Assembly (NCBI GenBank): GCA_020002185.1
Contig: CM034535.1
Span: 70,240,228-70,304,227, forward strand
Direction: 5' to 3'
DNA from: Paraescarpia echinospica
Taxonomy: Eukaryota > Annelida > Polychaeta > Sabellida > Siboglinidae
Length of the DNA stretch: 64,000 nucleotides
The notes below the pieces were generated by a model that searched no databases, had not been told where the DNA came from, and saw only the letters and a program-made list of their open reading frames with translations. Made by a program: the position numbers and the translations under genes. Every line of letters begins with the position of its first letter. The stretch's first letter is position 1. Positions 10,127 through 21,903 of the stretch are shown here, in pieces.

Positions 10127-13064
10127 GATTCAGATTCAGATTCAGACTGTTTATTACCAAGTAACACTTAACATGTACGAAGAATTGTTGGCGTTGTGGG
10201 CTTGTGGCGTCAACATACGTACCCGCTTGTCCCCCCTGCCCCCCATCATGCACACGCAAAATATACAATCAGAAACATTATAAAACTATGCTAAACTAGT
10301 ATAAATTGTAAACAAATACAACTGCCAACACGTTTAAGACAGTCGTACATTTATTGACATAAAAATAGACTTGGTAACATAATATTAATACCGTCTGAAC
10401 ATTGTCTAAACAGTTAAAAAGTATACATGTAATTAAATAAATAATGAATAAATAAACTAGCTGGCGATATAGAAACAAAAAGTGACTGTTAAAATGTATA
10501 TACATGTAGTTACATAAATAAATAAAAAATAAAAAATAAATAATTTAGTATGGCGACATGAAATTTAAACTGACTGAAGACAGTGTCATGACACCTCACA
10601 GTTCAAGTGTCTCACAGCCTGCGGATAGAAACTGCTTTTAAGTCTAGTGGTCCTTGCCTTAATACTTCTATAGCGCTTGCCAGAGGGAAGAAGTTTCAAG
10701 TGATGGTTGGCTGGGTGGGTAGTATCCCTCTTGGATTTTTGCGCACAGCGAGCATGGTAAATAGATTAAATGGATGGCAACTCGCGCCCAATGATTCTAG
10801 ATGCGCCCTTCACAATAGCTTCTAGCCGTTATTTCTCCTCCTGACTGGCGCAGCCACACCACACTGCAATCGAAAAAGTGAGGATGCTTTCAATGATTGC
10901 GCGGTAGAAACCTATCATGATTTTCCGTGCAATGCCGATTCTCCTGAGCTGCCTCAGGAAGAACAGGCGTTGTTGTGCCTTTTTTGTAATGCACAGTGTG
11001 TTTGTGCCCCAGCTGAGATCGCTTGAAATTGTTGTTCCAAAGAATCTGAAAGATTCAACTTGCTCGACTTCCACGCCATTTATTGAAAGAGGGCGGAAGG
11101 GAGTCTTCTTTTTGCGAAAATCAACAATCATTTCTTTTGTTTTTGAGACGTTCAATTCGAGGTTGTTATCCGCACACCAGCCAACCATTCTCTGAACCTC
11201 CTCCCTGTATGCCGTCTCATCCGCATTCTCAATTCTCCACAGTGGTGTCATCGGAAAACTTGATCACAAGGACCGATTGGTCCACGGAGACACAGTCATT
11301 TGTGAAGATAGTAAACAGGAAGGGGGGTAGCACACAACATTGTGGGGCACCTGTATTCAGGATAAGAGGTTTGGAGATAGAATTATTGACTTTGACAGAT
11401 TGAGGCCTCTGAAGAAGAAAGGTACGACCCCAGTGACACATGGCAGGGTCTACATTCAACAATGAAAGTTTTTCGAACAGCTTGAATGGGATGATGGTGT
11501 TGAATGCATCGCTGAAGAGAAGAGTTGTATATGTCCGTAAACACCGCAGTGAGTTGGTCGGCGCAGTTCTTCAGGGTAGATGTGGAGATACTCTCTGGAC
11601 CCGAAGCCTTCCGCGTGCTCTGTCTCCGAACAGTTTCCTCACCTCAGCTTCCTGGACTATAAAGGGCGGAGACAGAGATATGCCTGCTGGAATTGGGCGC
11701 TGCTCTAGCGAATAGTTAAGTTTGTCAAATATGTTATAAAAGTCGTTCAGCTGATCAGGGAATGAGGGATCACTGCTGTTAATGGCGTTCCTTATACTGC
11801 GCAATCTGCTGCAGGCCTTGCCACACAGATATGGTGTTATTGGAAGCGAACTGGTCCTCAAGTTTGCGTTTGTATATAAACTTGGCCTTCTTGACCGCCG
11901 TCTGCATCTCGTACTTAGCTATCCTGAATTCTTCCCTGCTGCCACTGATGAACGCCGCGTTCTTCGCCGCCAGTTTCTGCTTGATGTCCCTGGTGAACCA
12001 AGCTTTATCGTTGCCATACAGGATGACAGTCTTTGTTTCCGTGCACACCTCCTCACACCAGCTGATGTAGGATGTCACGGCGTCAGCGTACACGTCTAGG
12101 TCAGGACATGCCTCTTGAAACATGACCCAATCTGTGCACTCCAGGCATCCACGAAGAACTGCAGTCGACTTGTCCGTTCGCTTCTTGACAGTCTTCTTTG
12201 TTGGCTTCAATGTTTTCAGTTTCTGTCGGTACGTGGTGATGAGGACGACCGTTGCGTGGCCAGACTCTCCGAAGGGAGCCCTGGTGGTGGCACGGTACGC
12301 ATCCTTAAAGACTGTGTAGCAGTGATCCAGGACGTTGCTATTGCGTGTGGCACAGTCTACATGTTGTTTATGCCTGGGCAGTACCTTCTTCAAGTTTGTG
12401 TCATTAAAGTCACCCAGAATGATGACTACGCTGTCAGGATGGGTCATTTCTGCTGCCACCACCTGAGCAGCCAACTGGCTCACTGCCTTGGAGAACACGA
12501 AGAGACGCGCTGAGTGTCATTACACCACCGCTGATTCACAAGAAAACACACGACAGCACCCCGCTGCTTGTCCATCAGTTCGTTCGATTGGTCCATTCTA
12601 AATAGAACATGACCGACAGGTGTCACTGCCGCGTCAGGAGTCGTGGCATCTAACCACGTTTCCATAAAACACAATATAGAGGCGTCTCTTATTTCTCGTT
12701 TGTACGTCAACAGGTGGAAGAGTTCGTCTGTTTTGTTCCTCAGTGATCGCACATTTGCTAGAACGGTAGCAGGGCGTGGAGGTCGACGGCTGCGCCGGCG
12801 AAATCTACAGAGTGCGCCCCCGCGTCCTCCCCGCTTGCGTGTGCTGCGTGAGGCGTTGTGTTGTGTATGACTCGTGTTGTCAACAGAAAAAGTGTCCTCC
12901 AAGTTGAAGTTTGGTCTATACTCACAGTTCATGGATTCCCTGATGCTAAGTAGATCTTCACGATCGTACTTATATACACAAATAGTCCTAAACACGAGCA
13001 CAATCATCGAAAACATATAAACAATCATCCACCGCCACAACGTGTCGCCATGCACCGGAGCCAT
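10127..13064 (-). mobile_element. Rex1/CR1-like LINE, frameshifted
   Basis: Read on the minus strand from about 13064. An Arg-rich linker is followed by the endonuclease start (VLANVRSLRNKTDELFHLL, then CFMETWLD). After a frameshift near 12490 comes the endonuclease core VVIILGDFND (about 12405-12440) and a connector. Pieces of reverse transcriptase follow in other frames: NTGAPQ...FTNDCVS...KFSDDTT (11229-11370; the usual F/Y-A-D-D box has Ser for Ala), then LELNVSKTKEMIVDFRKK and the thumb segment KKAQQRLFFLRQLRRIGIAR with YRAIIESILTF (10829-11175). A long AT-rich 3' UTR ends in a CTGAAT-type hexamer repeat at 10127-10149, like known Rex1/CR1-clade tails. At least three frameshifts make it inactive. 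The 5' end abuts copy B of the RTE-like LINE. Confidence 0.85.
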
Positions 13065-14893
13065 ATCATCGTGAATGAGACCTTAGCAAAGCCAACCTAC
13101 TACACGATAGTGATAGGAGACTTCAATGCGCAAGTAGGGAAACGAACAAACATTTCGGAAACGGCAACATGCAATGTTGGCCTAGGTGTGAGAAACGAAC
13201 GAGGCGACACCTTGGTAGAACGGGCAACATCGAGAAAGTACAAAATCATGAATACCATGTTTCAGAAGAAAGCAGGGAGGAGATGGACGTGGATAAATGG
13301 AGAAACGAAGAACGAAATTGACTACATCCTGACAAACAGGCCAGACATGGTCACTGACGTAACTGTCATCAACCAAGTCAACATCGGAAGTGACCACAGA
13401 ATGTTAATGAGCAACATCAAACTGGACGTCAAGGCTGAAAGGAAGAAGTTGATAAACAAGAGACCACCAAGTGTAGATACCACACGAATAGGAACAAAAA
13501 AGATCGAATTCTAACTCGAACTGAGAAACCGATTCGAGACACTACAAGAACTAGACGACATCGACACCACGAGCGAAAACATCACTGAGATGATCCAACT
13601 AAGTGCAACAAGTGTAGCCAAAGCAATCAACAGGCATGTAAAGACTAGAATATCGTCACCGACACGAGCTCTAATGAAGAAACGACGAGAAATGGTAGAA
13701 AACGGCGACCGTAAAAACAAATAGAGTACGCAGAAATATGCAAGACCATCACAAAGAAAGCGAAGGAGGACACCAAGAAGTACAAACAAGAGATCATACG
13801 AGAAACGATTATGGCATCAAAGAGCCTGAAGAAAGCCAGTAGGACACAAACTGATTGCACTTTTTTTTCTAGACAAGCAGGATAGAGAAATACAAGACCA
13901 AGATATGATCATGGAACGAATAGAAGAATTCTACACCGAGCTAAACGACAGTGAACAGAATATCATAATTCACACCGACCCGAAAGAGGTACCAGAGATA
14001 ACACCATGGGAGGTGGAAGCTGCGCTAAGAGATATGAAGAATGGGAAGACACCAGGCACCCACCGCATGGAAGAACGCGAAGATGGTGATAATCTTCAAG
14101 AAGGCAAATAAGAAAGACTTAAAGAACGACAGACCAATATGTATTTTATCAAACATATACAAATCACTCACAAATATACTAACGAATAGCCTAGAGAAGA
14201 CACTCAACAAAAACCGACCACGATAGCAAGCAGGATTCAGAAGCAGGTACTTAACGACAGACCATATACACGTCGTAAACCAACTGAAAGAGAAGTGCCG
14301 ATAATATAATATCCCGCTCTGCATCGCTTTCGTGGACTACGAAAACGCTTTCGACTCGGTGCATACTCAATCAATACTGACCTCCCTTCAAGAACAGGGG
14401 ATAGAAGACGTGTACATTGAACTCATGAAAGACATCTACACCAGCAGCTCGGTGACAGTCCACCTACCAAAAAGAGCAACAAGTTCAACATCAAGAATGG
14501 AGTTCGACATGGTGAAACCATATCACCCAAACTGTTTACGGCAACACTCGAAAGCATAATCCGAAGACTGACCTGGGAAACCAGAGACTTGAGGATAGAC
14601 GGATATTATCTCAGTCACATTTGCTTCGCCGACGACATACTCACATGCGCTACTACACAACAAGAACTAAAAAAATGATGCAAGAGCTAGCTGATGAAAG
14701 TGAAAAACAAGGTCTGAAGATGAGCATTTCAAAGACAAATGTGATGCTAGAAAATCACATATCACTATATATATCAACACCACGCAGATAGAGAACGTTG
14801 AAAGCTACGTCTATCTGGATTTGGAAACGACATGCTGAGGCCTTCGCCCGACCACGGGACAATGTGGCTGCACAATGATGATGATTCTGATGT
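13065..14893 (+). mobile_element. RTE-like LINE, copy B, 5'-truncated and internally deleted
   Basis: It begins inside the endonuclease domain (TIVIGDFNAQVGK at about 13105, then RRWTWINGETKNEIDYIL and GSDHRM). A TAA stop at 13512 interrupts the linker. Reverse transcriptase follows with frameshifts: WEVEAALRDMKNGKTPG near 14010, DRPICILSNIYKSLTNIL (about 14130), the motif-A segment VDYENAFDSV (about 14333) and the catalytic box FADD at 14625-14636, then LKMSISKTNVM. At about 14815 it jumps from ESYVYL straight to the C-terminal W-K-R-H-A-E-A-F, skipping the thumb and tail domain. A short GAT run ends it. It is the same family as copy A, judged from the 3' 100 bp. Confidence 0.85.
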
Positions 14894-15029
14894 AACTCGA
14901 CAGAAGATATTTTTGGACATATAAGTTAATATTAGATTAGTCAACGACACACGTCCTCTGTCAGAGAGGTTTATAACAGTCTCGATACCTGAAGGATAAA
15001 CTACACAACGAAGCGGTAATATAATAACT
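14894..15029 (+). repeat. Shared 3' flank of the RTE-like copy, then unique sequence
   Basis: CGACAGAAGATATTTTTGGA with the bases after it matches the sequence behind copy A at 9974 onward. From about 14935 nothing is recognised until the hAT MITE. Confidence 0.6.
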
Positions 15030-15795
15030 CAGCGGTTCTTAACCTTTTTTGGCCGCGACCCAAATTCCGTCGCCGGACTTGCTTTGCGACCCATGCCTTC
15101 AAACAGTTAACTTGAGAAAAATATGTATACAATTATAAAAAACATAACATAACATAACATAAATAAATTATAAATGAGAACATTTATTCAAGTTGCTTGT
15201 CGAACATGTAAGAATCATCAAACCAACGCCGTTCATTGGTTTATCTACGTAAAAGAGGACACCCTTTGCAAATTATTCTGAGATGCCAAGTAAACCGCTT
15301 TGGCGGTAGAACATACCTTTTTCTTCATTTCTGGGATAATCTCACGACCTGCCAATTTAGTGCTGAAATCCACCGCCAGACCGATATTTCACGGTTTAAT
15401 AATGAATTACGCATTTTCAAATCAATTACACAGTCTAGCAAATATTTCACATGGAGAATGCCATAAAATAAGTAAATATACCCTACAATTTAAAGATGAT
15501 CCAGCCATGATAGAGCTGTTCCCTGTTCCGCATGCCCCCCACAATTGCAGTGCGACGCTCGTAGCACAAGATCCTCATATATCGCCACCACATCATTATA
15601 AGCGGAAGATCTATCGCATTTCTGAGATATGAACTTAAGCAGAGATGGCGGACGGAGTTGGGAAGGTCGTAAGGTTTCGTTTGAAGAACATTACAGTAAC
15701 TTACTTCTTTTTGGTTACTGGAGACTCTTGGCGACCCACTCAACATGGCTTGGCGACCCAATTTTGGGTCGCAACCCAGGGATTAAGAACCGCTG
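15030..15795. mobile_element. hAT-type MITE, 766 bp
   Basis: The left end CAGCGGTTCTTAACC...GCGACCCAA is matched by the reverse complement of the right end (...TTGGGTCGCAACCCAGGGATTAAGAACCGCTG). CAGNGGTTCTTAACC is a classic hAT terminal inverted repeat. The flanking 8-mers TAATAACT (15022-15029) and TAGTAACA (15796-15803) agree at 6 of 8 positions, as expected for an ageing 8-bp hAT target duplication. No transposase is visible inside, so it is non-autonomous. Confidence 0.85.
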
Positions 15796-15803
15796 TAGTA
15801 ACA

Positions 15804-16082
15804 GACTCAGACTTACAACTAGGCCTTCAATGTTTGAGCTACAGTTCGTGTTATTTTGTTTTTTATCAGTGTTTTGTTTACCTCTGTCAAGTATATCATT
15901 GAGCGCTGATGTAAGCGGCTTCTTTGGGTGAGGAAGGTGTAGACCCGTAGACCGCTATGTGTGCTACGGATTTATCATCGTCATCCATGGAATAATTAAT
16001 TTTGAATGTTGTATCTCTACACATTTGATATAGTACGCGAAACCTGAGTCATGCAGGACCTGTTTATTAATAAATGTAGAAC
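15804..16082. other. Unannotated sequence
   Basis: Nothing recognised between the MITE and the tail of the next LINE. Confidence 0.4.
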
Positions 16083-17110
16083 GTTGTTTTTGTTGTTGTT
16101 GTTTTGTTGTTGTTTTTGTTGTTGTTGTTGTTTTTGTTGCTGTTGTTTTTGTTCTCATCTTGTCTTCCCGTCTGTCAGGGCTGAAGCCGGCCTCGAAACT
16201 GATCCTCGATTTCTGTTTCTTTTCATCTTTCTCCCCCTCACTGATCTTGCACTGCTGTCTCCACCAACAGCTCTTATTCTCCACTCATCTCCCAATCCCT
16301 CCAAATTTCTCTTTACACAGCCATCGCTGTCTAGGTCGTTCTAGCCTCCTTTTCCCTTCCACTATTGGGGCACCTGCTTTCTTTGCCAACCGTTCTACTT
16401 CCATTCTCTCTACATGCCCAGCCCACTTTAATAGAATCATTGTCTGTTCTTCTCTAAAAAAATTCTTACACCAACCTCTCCTCTCCTCTCAGCTCCTCCA
16501 TTCTTCGCTTTCCGGTTCTCTTCACTCCCGCAATTCTTCTGACCCAGTCTTTTTCAAAACAAGCAAAACCGTACATTCTCCTATTGTTTTTCTGTCATTG
16601 CCATAGTATCTAGGCCATACACATACATGTATGCTGGGGTCACACATGAGCAGAGCACTTTCCCTTGAGTTTACGCGATTTGCGCCTATTCCTATCACAC
16701 TAACGTTCCTCCGCGCGTTCGCCCCTGCCTCTATTCTCCTGCGAATTTCCGTATCTCAGATGCCGTCCCCGCGTATCCCCCCACCCAGGTCAAGACTGTC
16801 TCTTTGTTTCAGTTTCTTCCCCTCCGGTTGTACTTCCAGCTCTTTGCTTTGCTGCCCAGCCCGTAATACTTCCGTCTTCTCCAAGCTTACTTCCAGTCCA
16901 TGTCTGTTAAACATTATCCTTCCACTCTGTCAGTTGTTCTAGGAAGTCCGCTTCCCCGTCCGCTACCACTCCAGGTCGTCTGCGTACATTACCTTCAGGA
17001 GAATACCCCTGCTTATCAGTTCAACCACGTCGATAAACAACAGTGGGCTCAGAGCGCTTCTCTGTCTCAAGCCAACATTCTTAATTCAAAACCTCGTTTT
17101 GTAGCATTAT
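16083..17110 (-). mobile_element. 5'-truncated LINE with reverse transcriptase C-terminal half
   Basis: On the minus strand the translation starts in reverse transcriptase at G-L-R-Q-R-S-A-L-S-P-L-L-F (about 17070), followed by the catalytic YADD at 16975-16986. A frameshift comes two codons later. Downstream are L-E-V-S-L-E-K-T-E-V-L, then the C-terminal block LLKWAGHVERMEVERLAKKA and EGKRRLERPRQRW (about 16430-16310). This order is that of RTE/jockey-like endonuclease-reverse transcriptases. The 3' end is an AAC/AAAAC-rich tail at 16083-16160. Several stops and shifts show it is dead. It differs from copies A and B in its C-terminal block and tail, so it is a different family. Confidence 0.8.
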
Positions 17111-17135
17111 ATACATATAATGATATATTAACATA

Positions 17136-17153
17136 CACACATAAACACACACA

Positions 17154-17214
<61 letters not shown>
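17136..17214. repeat. CACA/ACGC microsatellite
   Basis: (ACGC)n passing into (CA)n. It directly abuts the repeat at 17215 in the same relative position as the (GT)n tract next to its inverted copy at 35852, so it probably belongs to that element. Confidence 0.93.
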
Positions 17215-17497
17215 TTAATAAATAATTTATAATATTAAATTATGTCCGCATATGTTTCCATACACAGTTCTGTATACGATCGTATCTTTAGTTTAGACAT
17301 TAATATAAAAGTTGCTACAGAAAATAAAAAGCAGTGTACGTACAGTCTGGATGTCATCGGTCTGTGTTATGTACAGTATGGATGTCATCGGTCTGTGTTA
17401 TGTACAGTCTGGATGTCATCGGTCTGTGTTATGTACAGTCTGGATGTCATCGGTCTGTGTTATGTACAATCTGGATGTCATCGGTATGTGTTATTAT
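17215..17497 (+). mobile_element. Dispersed element with 31-bp minisatellite core, copy 1
   Basis: About 125 bp of AT-rich sequence is followed by about five tandem 31-bp units (starts at 17341, 17372, 17403, 17434 and 17465) containing TCTGGATGTCATCGGTCTGT. The whole 283 bp plus the flanking (CA)n tract reappears inverted at 35587-35932. The order microsatellite, conserved stretch, minisatellite core resembles non-autonomous Helitron/Helentron derivatives and the pearl elements of bivalves. No rolling-circle hairpin or terminus was proved, so the class is inference. Confidence 0.7.
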
Positions 17498-18867
17498 ATA
17501 TCTGTTTAACACGAAACCAAAAAGTAATCAATCTGTTGTCTAACGTTGGTAACGCGAATGATGGAGTCCTCGCTCATTTTGTAGCCACTTCGTCAGCGAA
17601 GTGTGATGCCAAAACACATTATTTTTATATAAAATAAAAACATAGCTAAGCTCATCCTTCTAAATTAGTATACATGAACAACCTTTGGATGTAACTGACA
17701 CATTATATTGTGTTGTCGAGTCAGCGTGACTCGGCATCCAGCAAGTCATAATTTCACTTAGTAATTTAATATTATAACGTATAATTAGATACACTTTACA
17801 ATATGTCAACAATGGGCACATTTGAGAACTCTCTTTGAACCACATGCACTTAGATATGCGAGGACATGAAGGCATTTGAAGTGTATGTGTAAAATCTTAC
17901 GATCGGACTATTCAGGGTGCCGAGCGAGGCATGGACGGATGGCCGACCAACATCTGATGAATCGTGTAGTAATTGTGTGGATTGGAACGTATACATTCTC
18001 ACAGCGGAGTTAGTCGTTCGAAGATGTTTACCTTTGCGTGGAAGAGATGTGTACAACGTTAACAACTGCCAACATAAACACATTAATTTCCAACTGGAAT
18101 AACAAGAGAGAAATCTGGAGTTGCCTCTGATGTTGATCTTATAATCTGTTTCCACATTTCCTGTCCTCTGCTGCTGTGGGGTATCCTTATGTTGCTTGAT
18201 GTTTTCGCTGATTACTTTGCGATTTCCTCTAAAGTGATAATGTGGTATGTGTACATGATGCACAAAACGTACCAGCAGCTTCCCTGAATCATTACTTGAA
18301 CGTTTCTTTTGAGTTATTTTGAGTTATGCTGTTAGGGTCCATGTTTTAGAAACACACGCAGAAAGACAAATACAACAAGAGCATGCAGCAGTCCTATTTT
18401 GGACACGCGCGCGCCCACGCACGCACGCGTGCACACACACACACACACATGCATTGTTACCCAATATCACTTACTGCACGAAAATACATCACAAAGACGT
18501 AAACGTCATAATATTGTATTGACGTCATAATGTGACACATAATTATTTATATTGTTGATCAACTTTGCTGATGTTTACCCTTCGTCGTGATACAATATCC
18601 TGCTACATACATTGACAGAGTGTCCGGTGATATCGCTACAGAATCTCTGCAATCGTATTTACTGTATCAGATAACACACAACCGGATAACTGTCGCAATT
18701 TCTGGCTGCGATAAGACATAAATACATACGCGTTGTTTACACGTACATTATATATTATACTCGTGACACAAGCCGTGCAGTAACAGTGGTTTAGCCACAG
18801 GCTGACTCCAGTGGCTTATCTATGATCTCGTGGAGGGCAGGCTTAGTCGCCTATTTGTTTTTCATAT
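17498..18867. other. Unannotated sequence
   Basis: No gene recognised. It contains a short (CGCA)n/(CA)n tract at about 18407-18450. CAGTGGCTTATCTATGATCT at about 18810 recalls one end of a hAT element, but no partner end was found. Confidence 0.4.
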
Positions 18868-19148
18868 TAATAACTAGGCGAGTTACCAGGCGTTGCCCAG
18901 GGAAAAGGCAATCATATGTATGTGAACCTCCGAGATCCCTTCAGCCCCGAACGAATTTCGAAAAAATCTACAACCACGAACCACCACAATATGCCCGCTA
19001 GGCGGAACATAAAATCTAAGCCCCACACATGCAAAGCTGTCGGAAATAAGTGCCATTATAAAATTGTAACCACCAAAGACCCCACCCCTGGGATGAATTT
19101 CGAAAATAATAATCTAAATCTACGAAACTACATTTCAGCCACACACGT

Positions 19149-19215
<67 letters not shown>

Positions 19216-19350
19216 TACCAACATACATACAGACAGACAGTCAGACGGACGGACGGACGGACGGACAGACATACAGACAGTCGAGACAGATAGACAGACA
19301 GACAGACAGACAGACGGACAGACAGAGAAGCGTATTGTTTTTAATATAGA
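18868..19350 (+). repeat. Interspersed repeat with GACA array
   Basis: It starts with TAACTAGGCGAGTTACCAGG and CGTTGCCCAGGG, contains two similar A-rich statements (AACGAATTTCGAAAA and TGAATTTCGAAAAT), then a (GACA)n tract at 19152-19324, and ends in AGCGTATTGTTTTTAATATA. The arrangement of a GTTGCCC-type start, tetranucleotide array and TTTAATATAGAT end is a known plan of interspersed repeats in many invertebrates. I cannot name the family. The Cys/Leu/Ser/Val and Thr/Asp/Arg/Gln ORFs here are artefacts of the array. Confidence 0.55.
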
Positions 19351-20570
19351 TATTACAAATTGTATAGGGGAAACGTAATCGAAATGACAATAAGCTACAA
19401 AAATCACAGGTTGTCTCAGTCAATCTCCCATCTGGTATTCTATTGGAAGTTGACACACAGTGATGGGATAGTAGGGACTATTTATTTCTTTGATAAGAAT
19501 TAACCGTAAAATGGAATCTTTCAATTACTGGTGTATATAACGTGCACAACAGCTTCGTTAGCTTGTAGTTGGGGGAATATATAAATATATATATTTATAT
19601 ATGCATGCAGAAAGTGATCCCTACTGGTGTCATCGCTTTTTTATCTTTGAACATCTTTGAGAATTCAGCTCAATACCACATCATTGATCGAGATAGTCAT
19701 AGTGCAAGTCAACCAGGGCAAGGAATGTGTAAAATATTATTTACCTCCGAGCACGTATGTCACCTAATTTAGTTACCCATTGGTTTGTCAGTTGTCACGC
19801 TACCACGTAGAGGCACAACAGATTTGATTCGATCACCAAAGCAACGGTACCATGCTCTAATAAACGTTTTATAGAGGCTCCCATATAAATTATTTTGTCT
19901 AGACTCACAGAAACATTTGTCTCGATCTACACAAACCCACGCAGGGTGATGCGTTAGCTGCTGTCATGACTTTTCCATCGATTATAGAGTAAGTGCTTAG
20001 TCGATGTATAGCGCCAACCACATGTAGGCAACGGATAATGTCAACTATCTTTTAAAGCAAATATGTCACCAGAAATTATATATATAACTAGGATTGACAA
20101 GTCGACGAATCCTAGTATACAGAACATTGCAATTAGCAACATGCATTGTACGTTGAAATGAGGAAACAGTGGATCTCAACCTTGTATCAATTTATTTTAA
20201 ATATTCGGTTTTATATATTTATTATTTTCTATGAATGTGTACTGCTTGATTGTTTGAAATAAAAGCGCATCATTATCCGTCGTTAGAAGTAACACAAAAT
20301 GTAGATTATCTGCGATCGACGCAGGAATGGTTCGGACACCTGTAAACTTTGGCACATGAAACTTGACCCATTTTGCTACTGTCTCGTATGAAACAACCCG
20401 GGGCACGGAAGGTTAACGGGTGATAAACCTGACATATCGATCAACGTGTGTGCCCTACGCCATCTCCACCCTAGGCCACCAACTTTCGTGCCGCGTGCGA
20501 TGGGTCACATGATGACGTTCTGGGGCCATTCATATCTAGAGTTAAGACACTTTTAGTTTATTTCTGCTTT
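19351..20570. other. Unannotated sequence
   Basis: AT-rich, no gene or element recognised. Confidence 0.4.
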
Positions 20571-20690
20571 GATAGATACAGATAGTCAAATACATATACT
20601 TTATTGCCATGATCAACATAAAATATATGTCAATCTGAAATGTGTATTGGTGTTGACCATACAGATACGTCAAACATACTACGTATATAC
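20571..20690 (-). repeat. Possible LINE 3' UTR remnant
   Basis: Read on the minus strand, GGCAATAAAGTATATGTATT is followed by CTATCTGTATCTATC. An AATAAAG signal just before a TATCTG-type repeat resembles the 3' ends of CR1/L2-like LINEs. No coding part remains, so the call is tentative. Confidence 0.3.
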
Positions 20691-21139
20691 AAACAAGTCT
20701 AAAATTGTCTAAAAATCATCCAATACAATTGCTAGGCTAAACTAAAAAAGAAAACACACCTGGCAAAATCACATTCCGCAGTGTCTATCGCCATGTCCTA
20801 CGTAATCCTTGATAATGAAGACACGGCACGGGAGAAGAAGCTGTCTCTAAAGCGATTTGTCTTTGCTCTGACTGATATTCCGGATGGACGTCGTTCGAAC
20901 AGATGGTGCATGGGCGGTGTGTATTGGGTCAGTGGTGATTTTTATGTTTTGGTAGTTCGTATTAAAAAAGAACACGTAAATGTAATGATAGCGGCGTCGC
21001 TGGACAGCGACTGAGACGCGTTCTACCTCGGCAGTAAGCAACGGTAAACATTGCACCGGGTGGAATGATCCATCAAAGCGGGCAACAATAAAACGGGTCT
21101 TAATAGTCCGCCCCTCTGCGTCCAGGGTCATTGGAATGC

Positions 21140-21640
21140 AATCGGTGATCTCACACGCGGATCGAGCCCGACAACGTCAAACGGGCGGTATCCGACCGGC
21201 TGGCAGGGGCTTTGTTCCACCTCATTAATCGTGATATATATCTTAACGTCTCCTGCTTTGTGCGCTGCCGCCTTTGTCGGCACTATCGAACGGGCCCGAC
21301 TTTCACCGCCGCCGCCGCAGTGGTTGCAACCACTAGCCGCTGTGTCGACAGGCTGCGTCACATGACCAACCATTGGCCGGGAGTCGGCGAATGCTCTCGT
21401 ACTATCCACCTCGGGGTTCGTGCGACAGCTCGCGACGCTGAACGGACGCCAGTCAGCGCCTGACCGTTGGCAGCGCGGCGGTTATACGCACGCTCATTAG
21501 TAGGGATAGCGACGTTGTTGACACGGGCACAACGTCCCCGCGTACCGGGGCTCACCGTCAATCCACCACCGCTGTGAGTTCGCTCACACCACGGCCATGT
21601 AGCGCCGATGTCGACTCGGATACACACTCACAGCGACGGC
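21140..21640 (+). promoter_or_regulatory. CpG-rich 5' region of PRKG1 (putative promoter and 5' UTR)
   Basis: These 500 bp are clearly richer in G, C and CpG than the surroundings, with a (GCC)n-like run at about 21308 and an inverted CCAAT-type motif (ATTGG, 21372-21376). They end at a well-placed start codon for a conserved protein exon. An in-frame upstream ATG at 21608 would add 11 residues but has a weak context, and another at 21597 is followed at once by a stop. The transcription start cannot be placed, and an unseen upstream non-coding exon is possible. Confidence 0.45.
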
Positions 21641-21903
21641 ATGGCCAGCACCATCGAACTGCAGAAGCTGCTGCGGCTCCGGGATGAGACGATCCGCCGT
21701 CTGGAGCAGGAGCTGGACGAACGGGACGAGCGCATTCAGGAGCTGAATCGGCAGCTGGATAAGTATAAGAGCGTGCTCGTGCCGCTCAGTCCCACCCTCG
21801 CCCCTCGCAAGCAGCGGGCGCAGGGCATCTCGGCCGAGCCGCGCGACACGAGTCTCCTGGAGGCGAGCAACGCCAAGTTCAAGAAGTACCCGAAGACCCA
21901 CAG
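21641..21903 (+). CDS. PRKG1: cGMP-dependent protein kinase I, first coding exon (dimerisation and autoinhibitory region)
   Basis: The exon encodes MASTIELQKLLRLRDETIRR, then a leucine/isoleucine zipper with hydrophobic residues at heptad spacing (LEQELDERDERIQELNRQL, about residues 21-39), LDKYKSVLVPLS, and the autoinhibitory motif RAQGISAEP (about residues 60-68). It ends at KKYPKTH. This matches the N-terminus of animal PKG I (foraging in flies), where the zipper makes the homodimer and selects anchoring partners and the GISAEP segment holds the kinase inactive until cGMP binds. The ATG at 21641 has G at -3 and +4 and aligns with the usual PKG I start, so I prefer it to 21608. The exon ends CACAG|GTAGGTGG, a consensus donor that splits an AG-N codon (phase 2). 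Cyclic-nucleotide-binding and kinase exons were not recognised downstream. Codon and GC content differ sharply from the AT-rich surroundings. Confidence 0.88.

Noticed and set aside
16160..16606. 148-codon plus-strand ORF
   Set aside because: Antisense shadow of the LINE polymerase C-terminus, which reads W-A-G-H-V-E-R-M on the minus strand.
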